Shown: in pieces, positions 11,976-23,234 of the stretch | Position numbering within the stretch: position 1 is the first letter of the stretch | Layout: each line of letters opens with the position of its first letter | Origin: Euwallacea fornicatus | Taxonomy: Eukaryota; Arthropoda; Insecta; Coleoptera; Curculionidae | DNA: 64,000 bases | NCBI RefSeq assembly: GCF_040115645.1 | Contig: NC_089554.1 | Span: forward strand, 558,001-622,000 | Direction of reading: 5' to 3' | Translations under genes and position numbers: made by a program | The notes under the pieces: model-generated | What the model saw: the letters and a program-made list of their open reading frames with translations, nothing else | What the model was told of the DNA's origin: nothing | The model's database searches: none

Positions 11976-12821
11976 CAGGGCGTTTTATAAACATACCGAT
12001 AACCTTTTAGGAGCTCTAGAGCTCATAATAATAAATATTTATAGCGAATAAGGTTAAGTCCAAAGTTGCTTTGTTTCTAAGATACAAAGTATTTCATTTC
12101 TTATTAAAAAAAATATATATTTCCAAAACGGTTGGAGATAATTATGGATCGAGAAAAATGGCCGAAATTTTTAAAATTTGTCATAAAATATTTATGATTT
12201 ATTTTCTATATGTTTGATATTGATTTATTTACATACATTTACAAAAAACTTTAGGTTATAGTCTATTTTGTTATCATATGACTCTTTTATTTCTTCCCAT
12301 CAAAATTGTTGATTTTTGGACATGCTCTATTAGACAAAAAATATTTGCCTTTGTATCCTTTACCTTTAATAAAAGACAATGCAACTAATTTTTCGTGGAA
12401 AATTAAAAAAAAGCGCATTAGGAAACAATTTTGTTATCTTGCAAACAGCCACTACAGCAACAAAACATTAAGAGACCTTTTTTTTATTAAGAGTTGATGG
12501 AAAGTTACAAAAATATATTCATATTAAAAAAGCGAGTGGCGTACCATTTTTTAATGAAAAATGCCTCATTGAATGGCCACACGCATGCCACTGGTGTGGG
12601 TGGAAATATTCTGGCTAATCTAGAATATGTACATTTATTCCGCCATAGCGTGTTCTTAAATTCATGGCTTTATCCCAAAACTATTTTTGAAATACATAAA
12701 AAGTGTGATAAAACAATAAATTAAAGAAGCCATTTTAAATGTATCTATATTTGATCTAAATATTTGTTCTCATGAGCTCTACATTCTCTAAAAGTTTATC
12801 AGTATGTTTTGAAACACTCTG
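11976..12821. mobile_element. TIR element with CAGGGCG end (about 846 bp)
   Basis: The left end (CAGGGCGTTTTATAAACATA then CCGATAACCTTTTAGGAG and GAGCTCATAATAATAAATAT) matches the inverse of the right end (CAGAGTGTTTCAAAACATAC then TGATAAACTTTTAGAGAA and GAGCTCATGAGAACAAATAT). Both ends abut TA. Arms are about 75 bp and diverged. The interior has short frames of 63-76 codons without recognised domains. This fits a non-autonomous DNA transposon of the TA-inserting group. Confidence 0.7.
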
Positions 12822-15800
12822 TATAGTGGTCCTAACTAAGGTTCCTTTTCTGTTAAGACTGAAACAAAATTTTATCATGATTTCTTCTGTCATTCGCATG
12901 CAAGCTTCGTTGTTGGTTAACTTACCGAACATTAATAATTTAGCCCTAAGTGCTAATAAGCCAATGCACAAACAACTTTGTCAGGATAATTTTCATTGAG
13001 ACTCAGAAACTAGTCAATGATTTACTTTTATTTCAGCATAGTTATGGAGATTGTTCTACTGGTAAAATTATCTGGATATGTTCAGCACTTCACTTCTACA
13101 TATCAATATCCAGGTAACTTTATCAAGATAATAACGTCCATGGAAATAGTCAACTGGCCAGTGCTCTGCTATAAACTCATAGTTTCTGCGGGAATTCTCT
13201 TGTTGCCGAACTTATCAGAAATTTGATATATTGATCCTAAATGTTGATAAAATTCTCATTTCAGAAGTCTACCAAAATTTTCCTCACACCATGCAAGTAA
13301 ATAGCAAACCATAGGTCAGTTTTTCCGTGGAAATCGACGTCCAGGAAAAAAAAATTGTTCATTCTGACATCAAAACATTCTGGATGATTATCATTTTCAT
13401 GAAAAATTAAACGATCTTCCTTCTTTTAAATTAAATGTAAATTTTTAATGCTTATTAGTAGTGGTAAACCGCAGCGTACCATTTTATATTAAAAACTGTT
13501 GAGTCCTCGTAAGCACGCCACTGGTAGGACTAAAGAATATAGATGATGATGATGATAAAAGTAAATTAAAATGCTTTCCAACATTATATGAGAAACTGAG
13601 TTGAAACATGGCTTTCTGGTGTTTAGAAATTGCTGCAACATTCAAGCTTGGGATAACTCTCTACTACAAAATGATAAATTTTTGGGGGAAAAAGGAAATT
13701 AATTCTAAACATAAGATGTATGGTCGCATTTTTTACTCCGTAAATAAATTTTACACATTGGGTTTGCTGTTTTAAAAGTGTTCCCCTACTTTCAAAGTCG
13801 AGGCCAGAACCACATATCAAATCGGAATAGTTAGATCTTAACAAATAGCTGATTCACAAAATGTTTTTCATAATTTTAAGGAATAATATGATTTCTGTAT
13901 TAATCTCTTTATGCGATCATTGAACTTCAATTCTGTGTTTATAAACGACCTGATATAGTTCCCTGCACAATACATAAATCGCAGCGTTTAGCCATTTATT
14001 CCGATACTAATAGAATCTCTAAATGTTGTGTCAATCTCTTTGGGTCAAAAGCATAATGGACAAGTTACGTGGATTTAGTTTCAAGTTGTAACTCTCAAAA
14101 AGGTACTAAGAGCTTCTAAGCCGAAATTAACTTTTCGTTCAAAGTTAATACGATCTCCGGGAATAAAGGAGCAGTACAATTGAGTATCTTCCTCGGTTAA
14201 GTAATGAATTACAAAAATGTAATTTTGGGGCCCCATTTAGGAACATACTTTTTCGGAAAATATTGAATTAAGGTCTCTCTCATAATTTAATTTGCTTTCC
14301 ATGCAGCCAAAAGGAGACAATTATTTTCTGAGAGACCTTGTACATTACGAGGGGTCTTAAGCCTTTAGCTTGTGAAATACGTGGGGTAAAAACTTCAATA
14401 GAAGTCTCTCTAGGTTTAATAGCTGGATCAAGTTGGGTTAACATTTCTAGTTCTACAGGCTTCATTTTCACAATTATTCAACGGGACTTATACTACCATC
14501 AAGCTATCCTACTTTTAAATCCTTCACACCATCTCTCCATCCAAATCGCCCCAATTTAAGACATCAATTTACATGTCGTGGCGTCAATTCGTAGTTCAGA
14601 AATTTTTACTTTGAAAGAAAAATTGCGAAAAGTCCTATATATGTTAATTCTCGAGTATTTAGTTTCGCAGAGTTTAGATTAATCGGAGAATTGATAAGTG
14701 AAGAAAAATCTCTTATAAGCCCAGATTAAATTCACTTTAAGAACAAATAAATAAAAATACGTTTAGTTTCCATCTCGTAAGAATCAATACACGAGGGACT
14801 GGAGATTGAATCCCCCCAGCCCAAAAAGCTCGCGAAGCTATCGATACCTCGATAAAATTGAGTACTTTGGGAAGAGTATGAAACATTTTTATCGACTTTC
14901 CATAAGCCGAGTGTATCAGTAAATAAAGAAAGGACTTGAAGGATGTTTTTGTTTTCTCCAATTTTCTGAGTTCATTAATTAGGAGATTTTTTTATGTCAG
15001 GTTGATTGGTAGCTGAAGTGGATCGATATGTAACTCTTTCATTGAATCAAAACTCTCCTAAGAGAGGCATATTTGCATTTTTCCAGACTTTGAGGAAAAT
15101 GAAAAGTTATAAAGTTGTATTCTATCTTATGCAAATTTCTGGTTTGCATTTGCCCCGCATCCGGAGACCAAACTTGTGGAAACAAATGAAGCAATTTTAG
15201 AATTATTGTAACGCTCCTGAGAGCTACTTAAATTTTACATTTCTCAAAATTAAACTTGGAAATGAAAATCTTTAGGTTGATTAAACTGAATTGCACCATA
15301 TAAAATTTAAGGGAGAGCAGGAAATAATTAAATTTTATTATTATTTCTGCTAGAGTCAGGTGCTTTAAAACTTTCATATTACCATCCGAATTCCTCTCAA
15401 CTGGCATGCTGTTTTTACTTAACTCTGAAGTAATTTGTACCTAATGGAATACGTAGGAACAACACTCCTGGCAAAATGGCAAACGCTGTACCATCCTTCA
15501 GGTAAACATCAGATACCTACACGAGTTTGTGATTACTTAGTAATGAACTTGCAATGCACTAAATCTAGGTCTGCCATTATCCTATTGATCCAGCATTAGA
15601 ACCACTCAGGTAGAAGGTAATGCAATGACTCTGTAATATCATATGATTACTGCGACAAGCTTTGACGATGCAAATGTATTAAGTTTGCGGCTGCCTTTGA
15701 AAGGTATACACTCGTTACAACCTTATGCTTTTACATTAATGGCAAACCGAGTCCTAAACATACGATTTTCGTTTCGCAGGTGTTGTTTTCATTATTTTTG

Positions 15801-16557
15801 CTTCTAAAGTATGGTTATAGCTACTACTTTAATGCATTTGTAGGGGGAATATTTTAAAATATTTCCTCGTAACAAAATTAGAAGTACCCAGATTCTGATA
15901 ATGTTGCTGTAATCTATTTAGATCTTCTTGAACTTTCTCAATACCTTTTCAGTTAGTTGGAGAACGCTCCATGTTCCATGAAACTTGTATAATGCAATAG
16001 TCTGTACAGTTATATTTATGAGGGCCTCCCTTAATGTATGGAGAACTCAGCAGATTTCCATATATCAAGGGATATATTTTGAGGTTCATGTAATGCCAAA
16101 GTTTCCGAGTGCAATCGAGAAGCTTTTTAATGATCAAAAAGCTTTTCGATTAAAGTGGACCAAACGTTGACGTATCCAACATTTGAAGAAAGTTTTCTTA
16201 TGAGGAAAAAGATTATTTTCGAAAGTATTCTAGAATCAACAAAAGGCCCCATAAACCATAGATATTTTCTTTAAAATTCTCAAAAGAATGAAATATAGCA
16301 AACGCCGATATCTCAGAACTTCCAGGAACAATTGTCTCTACAATACATTTCACATTAATCACCTCAATGATCTGGCTCACTCTTGCAAAAACGGGTTAAT
16401 AATATGTCTTTTGGTTTCTCACATATTGTGGTTATATTGCCAAACTCACTCGTTGATCCAGGGCCTTAAGCGATTTCTGAAAAAAAAGATTTTGTGAAGA
16501 CGAAAATGATTAGGAAATGAAGTATGCTCTTGACTGACTACTACTATATACTACTAT
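12822..16557. other. Unassigned region
   Basis: No recognisable gene. A phrase near 13470-13535 (agcgtaccattttatattaa to cacgccactggt) resembles one inside the TIR element (about 12538-12596), so an old relative of that element may lie at 13290-13540. A short GAT microsatellite lies at 13541-13556. Scattered frames of 60-74 codons show no motifs. Confidence 0.4.
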
Positions 16558-16641
16558 ACAGGATGTTACAGATCATAATGCAGATATTTCAGGGGATGGT
16601 AGTATTTGGTAAAATAAGAAGAATATTATTATATACATATA
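16558..16641 (-). repeat. Dispersed repeat fragment split by a Tc1 element
   Basis: The segment caggatgttacagatcataa, then atttcaggggatggtagtat, is the inverse of 19440-19520 (the same words inverted, ending with a pyrimidine-rich Pac-like run). The matching remainder continues after the Tc1 element, from 18079 (aatataccTgtgg) to about 18170. The Tc1 element at 16644 therefore landed in a pre-existing CAGGRTG-ended repeat. Confidence 0.45.
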
Positions 16642-16643
16642 TA

Positions 16644-18076
16644 CACTGACTTTCAAAAAAACCGCAACACCAAGAAGAACGCATTGTATGTATTTGAAAT
16701 TTTGGTATGATTTTAGACTTGAAAAAAGAAAAAAATGATAAAAATTTCAAGTTCGTATTTTAATGCAATATGAAGTTTTTCTTTACTTTTTTATCTGTGA
16801 CGATCGTTCTTTTTGCAAATTTTTTTACAGGCGGATAGCGATAAAAGTATTATTGTTAGTACCATATTAAATGTGTAATAGTGCAAAATGCCTCGTGTAC
16901 GCCAAAATGCAGTTTATCGGCAGTTAACTCCCTTTGAAAGGGGAAGAATTGTTGGTATGCATGAGGCAGGTTTACCTTTCCGCGAAATTGCACGTAGATT
17001 GGATCGAAACGCATCAACAGTGATAAGAGCTTGGAGAGATTGGTTTAACGAAGGGTCAGTAAATCGTCATCGTGGTAGTGACCGTCCAAGAATGACGAAC
17101 CAACGCGAAGACCGGCGACTTCGTTGTTCAGCGACAGGCGCCCCCTTTGAAACAATTCCATCTCTTGGTGCTAACTGGGTAGCAACCCTACATCGAAGGG
17201 TCTCCCTTAGTACGATGTATCGCAAAATTCGAAGTTTTGGACTAAATTCATATCGTTCTATGCGTCGGCTTCCATTATCACGAAACCACTGGGTGGACCA
17301 ACTGGAGTGGTGTCGTCTGAGAGTGCAATGGGTGGATGAATGAAGAAGAATCGTGTTCAGTGATGAGAGCCGATTTTGTTTATGGCGATCTGATGGATGG
17401 TTACGTGTTAGAAGACGCAGAGGAGAGCGATTAAATTTGGACTTTTTAGAAAGGCGTCATTCTGGTTTAACACCAGGTGTCATGGTTTGGGGTGCCATCC
17501 AGTATGGTAGTCGGTCTCCTCTTGTTTTCATTTATGATAGATTAAATGCTCAGAAGTACATTAATAGTGTCTTAGAACCGGTTCTTGTACCATACATGCA
17601 CGACCATCCTGGAAGCACATTTCAACAGGATAATGCGCGACCACACGTAGCCAACGATACTTTGAGGTATTTGGAAGCTGAAAATTTGGATTACTTTGCC
17701 TTGGCCAGCTCGGTCTCCAGATTTGTCCCCAATAGAGCACGTATGGGATATAATGGGTCGGAGACTTCAACGTTTAGCTCGCCCTCCAGAGACCGTAGAT
17801 GAACTCCGCGAGCAGGTGCAGATTGCCTGGGATACAATACCACAGGAAGATATTGACAATTTAATTTTAAGCATGCCACGTCGCTTACAGGAATGTATTA
17901 ATTTAAGAGGAGATACTACCCATTATTAAATTATTATTAAATTTTTTCACTTATTCACAATAATTTTCTTTTGATATTTTGATCGTTTTTATCTATACCC
18001 GACCCAACATAATGCCAGAATTTCAAACGTGTACGATATGTTCTTCTTGGTGTTGCGTTTTTTTTGAAAGTCAGTG
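16644..18076 (+). mobile_element. Tc1-like element, sister copy 1
   Basis: The 1433 bp unit lies between TA dinucleotides. Its left end CACTGACTTTCAAAAAAACC, then GCAACACCAAGAAGAACGCA, pairs with the inverse of the right end CACTGACTTTCAAAAAAAAC and GCAACACCAAGAAGAACATA. Inverted repeats extend about 40 bp or more, and further inward words are shared. The nearly identical sister copy lies inverted at 51163-52594. Confidence 0.93.
16888..17929 (+). pseudogene. Tc1-like transposase, copy 1, stop plus frameshift
   Basis: The frame starts at MPRVRQNAVYRQLTPFERGR with a helix-turn-helix (MHEAGLPFREIARRLDRNAS TVIRAWRDW). After 151 codons there is TGA (17341-17343) exactly where Trp is expected in VDE-W-RRIVFSDES, and the same frame continues with FSDES (first Asp), VMVWGAIQYG and FQQDNARPHVA (second Asp). 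Near 17695 a one-base excess pushes the frame out, so the WPARSPDLSPIEHVWD segment carrying the catalytic Glu is read in another frame up to the natural end GDTTHY at 17929. Length and motifs fit a complete DD34E transposase. Over the first 151 residues only four differ from the copy at 51311-52354, and both lesions are shared with it. Confidence 0.93.
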
Positions 18077-18429
18077 TATAAATAAAAATTCTAATATACC
18101 TGTGGTCGAATATGCACTGTTTTTGATATACACGGCGAGAGTTCGATGTATTTTTCATTTTATGCTTTTTGTTTTCGCATGCCTATGTTTTTTAAAAGCC
18201 TCTAAAAGAAAATATCAAAATTGCCGCAATATTACTCGTTTCATTTGTCCTATTCTGAAGCTTTTTAATTGATAACCTGATGTATTCGATTCTCGTTGCA
18301 AAGGCTCAAGCTCTCATCCCACGAGAGTTTTCTCTACACTTGAATTTTTGCGAGTGATTCCTATAAATACTGGCTCAAAATCCGCTGTATGCTAGTTTAC
18401 TTTTATTTAGTTATGAATTAAACCTTTCG

Positions 18430-18972
18430 AGAAATGTTATCCGAAATTTTCATAATGAACAGTTTTGGGTAAAAGAAAAATACATTTAGTGGGAGAAAGT
18501 AATTTTCAACAGAAATTTTTGATAATATCATTTTTCTGCCTGCGGAGTTAAAAGGGGATTATTATCATCAGTTTCTTGAAGAAGATCTTCGCGTGTTTTT
18601 GAAAGAAGTACCCCTTCTCTTGAGAAATCAAGTGTGGTTCATACACGATGGTACCCCAGCTCATTTTAGTCTGGAAGTAAGGGAGTTCCTTAACCAACAA
18701 TACTGCAACGGTAGGATTGGTCAAGGGGGACCTCAGTCGTCGTTTCCTAGATCCTCAAACCTGATTAGCTAGCAGTTTTTTTTCTAGATACATCCTAAAT
18801 TATTGATATACGAAACCAAAATTGACAAGGTGGAAGAATTGATAAAGAGAATAGTGACCTCATAGGAAATCATTCGCAATACTCGTAATATTTTTGAAAT
18901 AGCCCGCTGGTCCATGAGACATATAGTAAAATCTTGCATCTTAACAAGAGGACATTGTCAGCAGTTCATTTA
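18430..18972 (+). pseudogene. IS630/Tc1-type transposase C-terminal fossil
   Basis: Plus-strand fragments form the catalytic and C-terminal part of a transposase of the same broad group as those at 20120 and 22798: FLPAELKGDYYHQFLEEDLR, WFIHDGTPAHFSLEVREFLN (the D-G-x-P-A-H motif with the second catalytic Asp), then an eroded gly-rich segment replacing the usual RWIGRGGP...SPDLTPLD, and finally ETKIDKVEELIKRIVTS with IIRNTRNIFEIARWSMRH. Frameshifts and stops separate the pieces. No inverted repeats are visible around it, so its element boundaries are lost. Confidence 0.8.
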
Positions 18973-19208
18973 GTTTTGTTTTTATTTCGATTCACTTACT
19001 TTTACTATTAGTTGACCATATCAGGACTTACGATTTATTATTAAGAAATGTTTTAGATTTTTTCTTGCTTTCGTTACTCTTTCCTTAATATGCATCGGTA
19101 GCTATTTATACAAATTTTTGGTAAATAGTGAAAGATACGAGAATAATAGAAGAGATTGAAAAGTTAAAGAAGTGAAGAAGGAATCTAAATGGGAAATTAG
19201 AATTAATA

Positions 19209-19535
19209 CAGGGTGTTCCAAAAAAAGTTATGAAGCAAAAAGTACGATGTGACCCAAGAAAACATAAAACTCTGTATATGGAAACTAACGATTTTGACAT
19301 TTTATTATAGATGCTTTAAAAATCATAGGAATACGAAATTTCATTAAATTATCTTTATGCACACGAACGGAAATAACCCAAAATGAAAAAAATTTAACTT
19401 TGTCACTCTGTACATCAAAATTTTTTTTTTCCATGGGTATATTAGCAGTTTTTTCTTATTTTACCAAGTACTATTATTTCCTGAAATACCTGCAGGTCAA
19501 TCTTTTCCGTTATTTTGAGGCATTCACATAGTATA
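19209..19535. repeat. CAGGGTGTTCC-ended dispersed repeat
   Basis: It starts after TA with cagggtgttccaaaaaaagt and ends before the longer element at 19538. An inverted related copy is the split fragment at 16558 and 18079. No coding potential is apparent (a 64-codon minus-strand frame has no motifs). It is likely one end or a short copy of a non-autonomous DNA transposon. Confidence 0.45.
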
Positions 19536-19537
19536 TA

Positions 19538-20776
19538 CAGGGTGCCTCAGAATGACGGGGTCAAAGCTTAACTATATATTTCTTGGTCAAAAATATATCG
19601 ATTTATAGTGATATATAATACTTATATACGAAATTGTCTCCTAGTGATACAGCCCGTCAAAGTTTCACTTTTTTCTTATTTTGCAATAACTCTAAACCGG
19701 CTATATGGATTGTAACAAAATTTGGTGCATAGTCTTTCTGCTTTTCGGGGTACATTAGACAGGGGTTATTATTCCAAAATCATCAGGGGTAGTGGTCAAT
19801 TCCTAGAAGGTCGAATGTTAAATACAGAACTTTTTTATTCGCTCATGAAGACGATTGGTTTCTTTTTATGTGAAATTTCCGGTCTATTATGCAACTTTTT
19901 TTTATCTCTTATGCAATTTTGATTTAGAGCCTCAATTAGACGAAACAAATTTAATTCTTTATTTCGATTTCTGGAATTGCTTCGTAATTGAAAAGAACGC
20001 GGTCACCAGCTCAGCTCATTCTCGACAATATCAGTGAATGCAGAGCCTTCACAAGGAAATAAAAACATAAATTTCAATAAATAATTAAGTTAATAAATGC
20101 TAAACATGACCGCCCCATTTTTGACTACAGAAATTCATACGTCGAAACAAACTAAAACACATTCTTTGCAACATCATTGAATCATTGTGCATTCCATCAG
20201 CTGCTTGTATGCTTTTGGAATGTTAAGTTGAAGTTCTAGTCTCCTCGTGCTGTTACGGGCATTCTGCTCCAAATTCTCTAAAATTTCTTCTTCCCGTTCG
20301 ACCGGTAGAGCCCTATAGCGCCCACATAGGTGACGTTGAGCAGTAAAGTTGCCAGTTTCCCGGAAGTTTCTCTCGAATCGCGCAAAAATTTTCCGATTTG
20401 GAAATCTTTCCGCATAAACTCTCGCACTCTTACAATAATTTCCCTGGTAAAATCCTAATGCGAGCAACATATCTGTTTTTTCTTCAAACGTATACATTCT
20501 TCAAAACTTCTAGGAATTGACCACTACCCCTGATGATTTTGGAATAATAACCCCTGTCTAATGTCTTCCGAGAAGCAGAAAGATTATACACCAAATTTCG
20601 TAGCAATCAATCTAGCCGTTTTCTACTTCTCTGCAAAATAAAAAAAAGTGAACGTTTGACGGGCTGTATCTCCAGAAGGAGATGATTTCGTATATGAGTT
20701 TATCACCATGAATCGATATATTTTTGACCAAGGAATATGTGGTTAAGCCTTGACCTTCTCATTTTGGGACACCCTG
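19538..20776 (-). mobile_element. Long-TIR DNA transposon, internally deleted
   Basis: The ends CAGGGTGCCTCAGAATGACG and the inverse of CAGGGTGTCCCAAAATGAGA lie beside TA and open into inverted repeats of about 270-280 bp (19538-19812 and 20503-20776). Long matching blocks include ccaaaatcatcaggggtagt followed by ggtcaattcctagaag. Between the arms are only the beginning and a short C-terminal remnant of a transposase, so this 1239 bp copy looks like a deletion derivative of a longer autonomous element. The TA site and CAGGGTG end suggest the IS630/Tc1/mariner group. Confidence 0.85.
20120..20497 (-). pseudogene. DUF4817-like transposase start fused to its tail
   Basis: The frame begins MYTFEEKTDMLLALGFYQGN, then CKSARVYAERFPNRKIFARF and ETGNFTAQRHL. 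This is the DUF4817 helix-turn-helix region that starts many insect IS630-type transposases. After about 95 residues the sequence passes into a short stretch (MLQRMCFSLFRR, then a GGHV-like tail at about 20110-20170) resembling the usual C-terminus (basic RR, C, then NGGHFEHLL). The DDE domain is therefore missing. The start is just inside the right inverted repeat, as expected for this family. It is clearly non-functional as an enzyme; the DNA-binding half could in principle still bind transposon ends. Confidence 0.75.
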
Positions 20777-22607
20777 TATATAGGGTAAATATTTTACCAA
20801 ACAGAAAATGCTTTGATCACTTGGTTACAGACCACCATTTTGAGTTTTTCGGTCAACTCCAATTGGCGTGCGGTAATATATCTGTAAGTTATTTTCCAAA
20901 CTAGTGCGATAAGTCACGGTAGTTAGATAAATAACTATTACCAACCGAAATGCGAAAGCCAATGGGACCCTATAAATCACTTGCACAGAATAACACCTCC
21001 TTTTACATTTCTGGTAAATTAGCTTTCCAAAAACCGGATAATGAGTTTTTAAATTAAATGCCGCATAGTTCAAATTTATTTTACACCTGCATTTTACCCC
21101 GAGCTTGTTAATCTAATCTGCCAGCTAGTTGCTAATGCTAATCTGCGTTTACACTGCTATATGGAGCGATATATTAAACTAAAATCTCTAAGACAGAATA
21201 CACTGGGTGTAAATTTTTGAGAGTAAGGCTGTAAGTGTCACTAGACATTACAGTTTACGGAACAATGAACCAAAAATAGCATGCATAATAGGTAGATAAA
21301 AAGGCCGGCACATAATTTCTGATTCTTGGACTTTCCGTAGCAAAAAAAATAAGTTATAGCCCTCAAACCACCAGCAAAGAATGGGAACAGGGCCCCATTA
21401 ATCCAAAAAGAGAGAGCCCAAACCCTTGATTATTATTCAGGTCTTTTTGAAAGGCCGAACAAAATGCGGTTTGGATTTCAAACAGACCGCATTAAAATAT
21501 CTTGTTTCGTTTGAGGGTTTTGTAAGCAATGTTGTTATATAGAGACTTCAAAGCAAGACAACTTAGAGGTGAAATCAACATTTTACCACATCGAATTGAA
21601 GCTCTCCCAGTTAAGTTGAACATTATTGAGTTTTCAAGAATTTTGTGGTCACCTTTAAGATATTTACCTTACTTTAATGTTTTTGCATTTGGAGAAGACA
21701 AAGGGAATTAGCAGGATTCATGGAAAGTTTTCCATCAATTCGGTGTCGCCATAGAATTACAAAAAAGGACGTTCAGTTATTTAGTGTATGTGTAGGTTTA
21801 AATATATCACCTGTCGGACTTTACAACGCTGAAGTTCGACTTACTGTGAATTACAACTTGGAAATAAAAATTTTAAATCAGTTGTGTGCACAGAATATCA
21901 AGCTCGACTTCGATTGTCTGTTAGGTACTTTAATTTCATTCAATATTGAATCTCAATTTATCAGTCAAATACCTAATACCATGTTAGAACTTATTTAAAA
22001 TAAATATTTTTAAAGCTTTTAGGTATGCCAAAAATATCTATATAATACGAAGAAATCAATATTCGAAGGATGAATATATGGGACTAGATTTTATAATTAA
22101 TATTTCCTGCCTGTAATGCAGGGTTTCAAATCGTTTTTAATTTAACACATGCAAATACAATAATCCAATAATATCGCAATAATTTAGTTTACTCCATTAT
22201 TCGCAATAATTTATGTTTCAAAAATTGAATAGGCGAGAATGTAAAATATAATTTACGAAACAAGACTTTTCTGGCACATTCTTCATGCGGACTGTTGCGT
22301 TTCCTGTCATAATTTTTTTAAGCCCAGAAACGCGGTTTGACCTTATTTTTTCAATTAAAATATAATTTTTTTTTCTTATTTTAAGAATGAACTTTCAATT
22401 TATTTCTAATTTGTGTTTTCTTTCAGCGTGTTCCGAAATTGAAGGTCAATGCTCAAAAATATAACAAAAATTTCAATTGAACATAAGTGCGCAAAGTTGG
22501 GTGCGTTCAGGTAGAAGATGTCAAATAAAACTTTTTTTCTTTTTGCATGTAATTCTTACACATTTTCACATACTTAATTCAATGAAAGGAATTGAATAAA
22601 GCCTCAA
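20777..22607. other. Unassigned region
   Basis: No recognisable gene or repeat. Frames of 60-92 codons (for example 21720-21998 on the plus strand) show no motifs I know. Sequence near 21360-21520 is moderately complex and may be single-copy DNA. Confidence 0.4.
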
Positions 22608-22609
22608 TA

Positions 22610-23232
22610 CAGGGTGAGTCGGGAGGATTGTGCCAAACTTCAGGAGCGTGTTGTACATGAAAAATAAATGTAAAAAAACTCAAATGTTGTTATCCGATTT
22701 TCGTTTGTTTACAAGTTATAGCGTAAATAAAATTAAAACATAAAATTTAAAAAATTTATAAATTTCATAAGAAATTCCATAAATTAACGTTTGGATATCA
22801 TAGTAAATGTTCAAAAATATTGCCATTAACTTCTAAACATTTTCGGCTTCGTCTATGAAGAGCATTCGTTGCGCTTCTGATTGTTTCATGTCTTTCTTTA
22901 ATAGCAGCTGCAGCATTTCTAATGCGTTGAATTAGTGCATCTTGAGTGTCCACTTTTACTCTGTATACTTCAGTTTTAAACCAACCCCACAAACAATAGT
23001 CTAGTGGTGTGAGGTCTGGAGACCTTGGAGGCCAACTAATAGGGCCACCACGACCAATCCAACGTCCAGGAAAAGTACGTTTATGGTAAATAGAATCCTA
23101 GTTAAAAAAATTTATTTACGCTATAACTTGTAAACAAACGAAAATCGGATAACAACATTTGAGTCTTTTTACATTTATTTTTCATGTACAACACGCTAAT
23201 GAAGTTTGGCACGATCCTCCCGACTCACCCTG
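22610..23232 (-). mobile_element. Short TIR element with transposase C-terminus, copy 1
   Basis: The 623 bp unit between TA dinucleotides has ends CAGGGTGAGTCGGGAGGATT and the inverse of CAGGGTGAGTCGGGAGGATC. The arms are about 130-140 bp and include aagttatagcgtaaataaaa and aaatcggataacaacatttg in inverse orientation. It holds only the last ~100 codons of a transposase. A near-identical copy in the opposite orientation is at 34279-34900. It is a deletion derivative that multiplied as a unit. Confidence 0.93.
22798..23097 (-). pseudogene. Transposase C-terminal fragment, copy 1
   Basis: A stop-free stretch of 99 codons reads HKRTFPGRWIGRGGPISWPP, then RSPDLTPLDYCLWGW, FKTEVYRVKVDTQDALIQRI, RNAAAAIKERHETIR and ends NGNIFEHLL. 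This is the C-terminal third of an insect IS630-type transposase. The Asp of TPLDYCLWG should be the third catalytic residue, giving a DD-D rather than DD-E arrangement. The first two catalytic motifs and the DNA-binding domain are absent. A methionine occurs only at MWGWFK... (a 64-residue frame), identical to that in the copy at 34413-34712. Confidence 0.88.
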
Positions 23233-23234
23233 TA

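Noticed and set aside
17561..17879. Minus-strand frames across the Tc1 transposase (and plus-strand frames at 51321-51681)
   Set aside because: They are antisense shadows of the transposase gene.
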